Source: Endomicrobium sp. (GTDB taxonomy: Bacteria > Elusimicrobiota > Endomicrobiia > Endomicrobiales > Endomicrobiaceae). Taken from it: a DNA stretch of 8,833 nt. The stretch lies in contig JAISLV010000160.1 of NCBI GenBank assembly GCA_031277075.1, positions 1 to 8,833 of the forward strand. Direction: 5' to 3'. Numbering within the stretch: position 1 is the first letter of the stretch; every line of letters starts with the position of its first letter. A program made the translations under genes and the position numbers. The notes under the pieces are model-generated. The model was not told the DNA's origin, searched no databases, and saw only the letters and a program-made list of their open reading frames with translations. Shown here one piece after another: positions 7,424-8,833 of the stretch.

Positions 7424-7594
7424 CCTTTGGGCGTCTTGCAAAAACCTATAATGTACGTAATTGCCGCAAATTTTACGGCAGTTCAAAGAAGAAAATGAAG
7501 ATCGCCCTAAGAGCAAGGACGACAAACTTTTTTATGCCCAAATGCCGCAGAGACAATGTCACAAAGCGCAAGGCTTGGACGGGCATTAGGGTTT
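7424..7594 (+). repeat. Left arm of a 171-bp inverted repeat around the methyltransferase
   Basis: This arm is the ungapped reverse complement of 8357-8527 with nine mismatches in 171 positions (about 95%), including 76 identical bases in a row from its outer end (7424-7499). The copy also has its own short terminal inverted repeats: TTGGGCGTCT at 7427-7436 and AGACGCCCAA at 7599-7608, so one complete repeat unit would be about 182 bp. Inside is CCTATAATG (TATAAT at 7447-7452) and a small hairpin, TGCCG...CGGCA. No transposase is encoded. It resembles a MITE or other dispersed non-autonomous repeat. Confidence 0.85.
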
Positions 7595-7673
7595 TTAGAG
7601 ACGCCCAACGGTAGTTTTTTCCTGCAGATTTTTAACATTAGAAATTTTTTTTGCAGATGAAAGAAAAAGACAA
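7595..7673. other. Spacer between left repeat arm and methyltransferase gene
   Basis: This A/T-tract-rich stretch holds the inner 10-bp terminal repeat of the left copy (7599-7608), then two T-runs with CTGCAGAT and TTGCAGAT nearby. There is no hairpin-plus-T-run terminator for the methyltransferase and no credible gene. Confidence 0.4.
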
Positions 7674-8333
7674 TTATTTTTTGCATATAAAACAAATAAT
7701 AGATCCTTTATTCCATATAGTTGCTTCATTATATTCGGTTTTAAATTTTTCAGTAATTTCGTTTTCATTATAAAATGGCGGCATGAATGTTCCATTATTC
7801 ACAAAGATATTCTTTATAAACCAATCTGTTCTTCTAACTTTTCCTTTTATGTAAAAACACCCTATAAACAATCCATTGTTTTTTAATACGCGGTTTATTT
7901 CAAAAAATGCTTTTTCTTTATCGGGGAAAGCATGAAACCCATTCATGGATAAAACAGCGTCAAAAGTTTCATTCTCAAAGGGTATATTTCCTACATCGCC
8001 CTGTTTACATTCTATATTGTTTATATTATTATCCTCAAATCGTTTTTTTGCTATATCCAGCATATCTTTTGAATAGTCCATACATATAATTTGCGCATTT
8101 TTTATTTTCAAATATTTTTTATATGTCAATATTCCTGTTCCCGCAGGAATATCCAATATTTTCCCGATAAAATCATCCGGTATATTTTCAAGTAATTTTA
8201 TTGAATATTCTTTATCGGTAAATCCCCAAACAATTTTTGCGATTATTTTAAACAATGGTTTTTCCGATAACATATAATCGTCATAGATATTTGAGACAGA
8301 TTTATATCCTGTGTTTATTACATCATTTTTCAT
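7674..8333 (-). CDS. Class I SAM-dependent methyltransferase, possible cargo
   Basis: A 219-residue soluble methyltransferase of the Methyltransf_11/UbiE-like group. Motif I is LDIPAGTG (60-67), the SAM-binding glycine loop; MDYSKDMLDIAKKR (85-98) is the acidic strand-2 region; QGDVGNIPFENETFDAVLSMNGFHAF (111-136) covers motifs II-III; and EINRVLKNNGLFIGCF (145-160) is the usual post-motif strand. The C-terminal part, which would set substrate choice, is not diagnostic, so the methyl acceptor is unknown. AGGA lies nine bases before the ATG at 8333. The coding sequence is visibly more AT-rich than its neighbours, with few GCG/CGC codons, and sits alone between the two inverted repeat arms. Horizontal acquisition is likely. 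TATAAT in the right arm (minus, 8504-8499) may drive it. Confidence 0.85.
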   Translation of the reverse strand: MKNDVINTGYKSVSNIYDDYMLSEKPLFKIIAKIVWGFTDKEYSIKLLENIPDDFIGKILDIPAGTGILTYKKYLKIKNAQIICMDYSKDMLDIAKKRFEDNNINNIECKQGDVGNIPFENETFDAVLSMNGFHAFPDKEKAFFEINRVLKNNGLFIGCFYIKGKVRRTDWFIKNIFVNNGTFMPPFYNENEITEKFKTEYNEATIWNKGSIICFICKK

Positions 8334-8356
8334 AATATCTTTTCCTGCGTTTTCCT

Positions 8357-8527
8357 AAACCCTAACGCCCGTCCAAGCCTTGCGCCTTGTGACATTGTCT
8401 CTGCGGCATTTGGGCGTCAGAAAGTTTGTCGTCCTTGCTCTTAGGACGCCATTCATTTTCTTCTTTGAACTGCCGTAAAATTTGCGGCAATTACGTACAT
8501 TATAGGTTTTTGCAAGACGCCCAAAGG
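8357..8527 (-). repeat. Right arm of the 171-bp inverted repeat
   Basis: This arm is the reverse complement of 7424-7594. Differences cluster at three spots, matching left-arm positions 7500-7505, 7531-7535 and two singles at 7565 and 7585. Unlike the left copy, the inner 10-bp terminal repeat is missing: homology stops 23 bp before the methyltransferase ATG, so this copy looks trimmed at its inner end. CGTCC-ttgctctta-GGACG forms a hairpin here that is damaged by one base in the left arm. A frame across the arm (minus 8355-8561) is not conserved as protein between the copies. Confidence 0.85.
8499..8504 (-). promoter_or_regulatory. TATAAT in the right repeat arm, candidate methyltransferase promoter
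   Basis: The minus strand reads AAAAACCTATAATGTACG, pointing toward the methyltransferase gene with about 160 nt to its ATG. The -35 is poor (CTTTGG at 17 bases). The same box in the left arm (plus, 7447-7452) points inward too, antisense to the gene. Confidence 0.3.
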
Positions 8528-8535
8528 GGAATTTA

Positions 8536-8619
8536 ATGACAGAAGTAAATACAAACGACAAATATCTCGTCGCTAATGCGATACCATTTTTCTTAAAAAG
8601 AGGAATAAAAGCGATGTGA
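8536..8619 (+). pseudogene. N-terminal remnant of a TetR-family regulator
   Basis: A 27-codon frame reads NDKYLVANAIPFFLKRGIKAM and then TGA. The run 'A..FFLKRGIKAM' matches the first helix and turn of TetR/AcrR regulators, where a threonine-x-aspartate-aspartate-isoleucine stretch would normally come next. After the stop no frame continues the helix-turn-helix. A good ribosome site (AAGGGGA, about 6 nt before the ATG) is retained and touches the outer end of the right repeat arm. It is probably the beginning of a tetR gene whose rest was deleted. A genuine 27-residue peptide is the alternative. Confidence 0.5.
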
Positions 8620-8631
8620 GATCATTTTTGA

Positions 8632-8675
8632 AAGGAAAAACCGGCGGATAGGAAAGGGGTTTGTCCTATCCGCCG
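8632..8675 (-). terminator. Strong intrinsic terminator of the porin gene
   Basis: CGGCGGATAGGA (8642-8653) and TCCTATCCGCCG (8664-8675) form a perfect 12-bp stem with a 10-base loop. On the minus strand it is followed by GTTTTTCCTTT. It lies 20 bp past the stop codon of the leftward gene. Confidence 0.85.
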
Positions 8676-8695
8676 TGCCGCAAAATTTTATATGC

Positions 8696-8833
8696 TTAAA
8701 AACTTATCTGCGTTCTTATGCCAAAAGCAAACGCGCTGTCTATTGAGTCGCCTTCGTCGTCTATAATATTGCCGCCGAAAGGTTTTGACACATACTGCAA
8801 AACAGGCGTAAGCGCTATATTGTCTGCAAGCGC
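8696..8833 (-). CDS. C-terminal end of a probable outer-membrane porin
   Basis: Only the last 45 codons are in the window; the gene begins to the right. The fragment has alternating beta-strand patterns: NIALTPVLQYVSKP, a polar turn rich in D/E/G (IIDDEGDSIDS), then AFAFGIRTQISF ending in phenylalanine. A final strand closed by a terminal aromatic residue is the signal read by the BAM machinery in outer-membrane beta-barrels. 'Lt.n.altP.lqYv..P' is typical of OprB-like carbohydrate porins. Barrel nature is likely; the specific family is tentative because so little is visible. The gene is followed by a strong terminator. Confidence 0.65.
   Translation of the reverse strand, partial: ALADNIALTPVLQYVSKPFGGNIIDDEGDSIDSAFAFGIRTQISF

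Noticed and set aside
7507..7795. Two short minus-strand frames of 62 and 66 codons at the left arm
   Set aside because: They straddle the repeat and the methyltransferase 3' end in other frames and are not conserved in the right arm.
7424..8527. CRISPR array or tandem repeat
   Set aside because: There are only two copies, inverted, 171 bp long and 762 bp apart, with a gene between them.
8355..8561. 68-codon minus-strand frame through the right arm
   Set aside because: Comparison with the left copy shows that most differences change amino acids and the frame ends differ, so it is not maintained as protein.

Overview
The window is AT-rich DNA from a Gram-negative bacterium. The evidence is a signal-peptide-bearing envelope protein, a membrane-anchored peptidoglycan hydrolase, and a protein fragment that ends like a beta-barrel outer-membrane protein. 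Codon style and gene types would fit a gut lineage such as Elusimicrobiota/Endomicrobium, but this is only a guess and nothing here fixes the taxon.

Layout, left to right. (1) 1-2332, minus strand: a long open frame running off the left edge that encodes most of a JetC-like SMC/MukB-type ATPase, the core subunit of Wadjet plasmid-defence complexes. Its N-terminal Walker A part is missing, and the place where jetA and jetB normally lie is occupied by an unrelated gene, so this looks like a 5'-truncated or rearranged Wadjet locus. (2) 2500-6039, minus strand: a probable two-gene operon, a DUF456 small membrane protein followed 54 bp later by a 1002-residue secreted VIT-VWA-TPR-DUF2135 protein. 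(3) 6040-6159: a compact divergent promoter region with a palindrome and a 10-bp-period direct repeat. Both promoters sit so close to their start codons that both transcripts may be nearly leaderless. (4) 6160-7344, plus strand: a membrane-anchored M23 endopeptidase, closed by a clear intrinsic terminator. (5) 7424-8527: a module of two 171-bp, about 95% identical inverted repeats enclosing one very AT-rich SAM-dependent methyltransferase gene. No transposase is visible. (6) 8536-8619: a short frame resembling the first 27 residues of a TetR-family regulator, probably a remnant. (7) 8632-8833, minus strand: a strong terminator and the last 45 codons of a probable porin.

The envelope genes (VIT/VWA protein, DUF456, M23 peptidase, porin) look like resident chromosomal genes. 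The jetC fragment, the repeat-bounded methyltransferase and the TetR remnant look like accessory, decaying or recently inserted DNA. The points most worth a second look are the beheaded jetC with its possible homopolymer frameshift, and the inverted-repeat methyltransferase module.
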